Assembly (NCBI GenBank): GCA_013388565.1
Contig: JACAEZ010000110.1
Location: forward strand, 1 to 5,310
DNA: 5,310 bases
Direction: 5' to 3'
Source of the DNA: Campylobacterales bacterium
GTDB lineage: Bacteria > Campylobacterota > Campylobacteria > Campylobacterales > JACAEZ01
Under the pieces are notes generated by a model. It did not search any database. It had not been told where the DNA came from and saw only the letters and a program-made list of their open reading frames with translations. The position numbers and the translations under genes are program-made. Positions 5,138 to 5,310 of the stretch are shown here, one piece after another. How positions within the stretch are numbered: position 1 is the first letter of the stretch; each line of letters begins with the position of its first letter.

Positions 5138-5310
5138 TTAAAGCTTTTATCAAATCCGAGCTACTATTATAAAATTTTAAATTTTGCGATTTTATATCTT
5201 TTTGTGATTTTTGATAATTTTCACTATTTTCTATCTCAAAAATCAAACCAAGCAAATCAAATTCAACAGTTTTATCCAAAAAATAATTTATATTTTCAGC
5301 ACTCTTAAAA
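5130..5310 (-). CDS. Probable antitoxin partner of the RelE/HigB-like toxin, C-terminal part
   Basis: An open frame enters from the right edge (first full codon 5309-5307) and stops at TAA 5132-5130, giving 59 residues; the start lies outside the window. The visible protein is acidic in its middle (VEFDLLGLIFEIENSENYQ) and ends in NSSSDLIKALNE. It overlaps the toxin gene by eight bases (ATGAGTAA), which is why I take it as the antitoxin. I do not recognise its family from these residues. An antitoxin-first order with an overlapping toxin is usual for RelBE-type operons. HigBA operons usually have the reverse order, so the toxin's resemblance to HigB-2 should not be pushed further. Confidence 0.55.
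   Translation of the reverse strand, partial: FKSAENINYFLDKTVEFDLLGLIFEIENSENYQKSQKDIKSQNLKFYNSSSDLIKALNE

Noticed and set aside
5123..5308. Plus-strand ORF of 61 codons at the right edge
   Set aside because: It is antisense to the open minus-strand frame that overlaps the toxin start; its composition looks like low-complexity shadow coding.

Overview
The window is strongly AT-rich, densely packed accessory DNA. Every supported gene lies on the minus strand. The low GC, AAGGAG-type ribosome sites, and the RelE/RelB, RhuM-Fic and Eco57I-type proteins suggest a Campylobacterota host (Arcobacter, Sulfurimonas or similar). That is an inference from style; no taxonomic marker is present.

In the direction of transcription (high to low coordinates) the order is as follows. 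The 3' end of a small gene, probably an antitoxin (5130-5310), overlaps a RelE/HigB-like toxin (4796-5137). A degenerate tail of an Eco57I-type (type IIG) restriction-modification gene follows (4747-4805). Next is a RhuM-Fic/DOC gene that is frameshifted at an A8 run (3752-4724). Then comes an N-terminal remnant of a type IIG enzyme, internally deleted and truncated (3357-3731). It is joined by TAATG to a complete type II system: a C5-cytosine methyltransferase (2296-3357) and an Eco47II-family endonuclease (1556-2299), predicted to act on GGNCC. After the endonuclease stop lies a second type IIG tail (1412-1555). It overlaps the start of an unknown gene with a HEPN-type R-N-x3-H motif (783-1415). 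A third, decayed tail (711-758) precedes a RelB/RelE-like pair (502-699 and 236-505). Last are a 42-codon Phd-like ORF (111-239) and the start of an Rpn/PDDEXK transposase-family nuclease (1-138).

The genes fall into cassettes: a GGNCC restriction-modification system, two toxin-antitoxin modules, a Fic-type protein, a possible HEPN RNase and an Rpn nuclease. The most striking structure is the set of three same-strand copies of one protein tail (consensus LYxLSEDEIRIVEG). These copies separate the cassettes. The simplest reading is that a type IIG gene was broken up and that its 3' end served repeatedly as the join point for defence cassettes. The Eco47II-type system sits where the middle of such a gene would be. 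Spacing between genes is very tight (ATGA, TAATG and ATGAGTAA overlaps), so much of the window may be co-transcribed and translationally coupled. The only gap free of an intact gene that is long enough for an ordinary promoter is 700-782. I see no RNA gene, CRISPR array, insertion-sequence end or convincing terminator.
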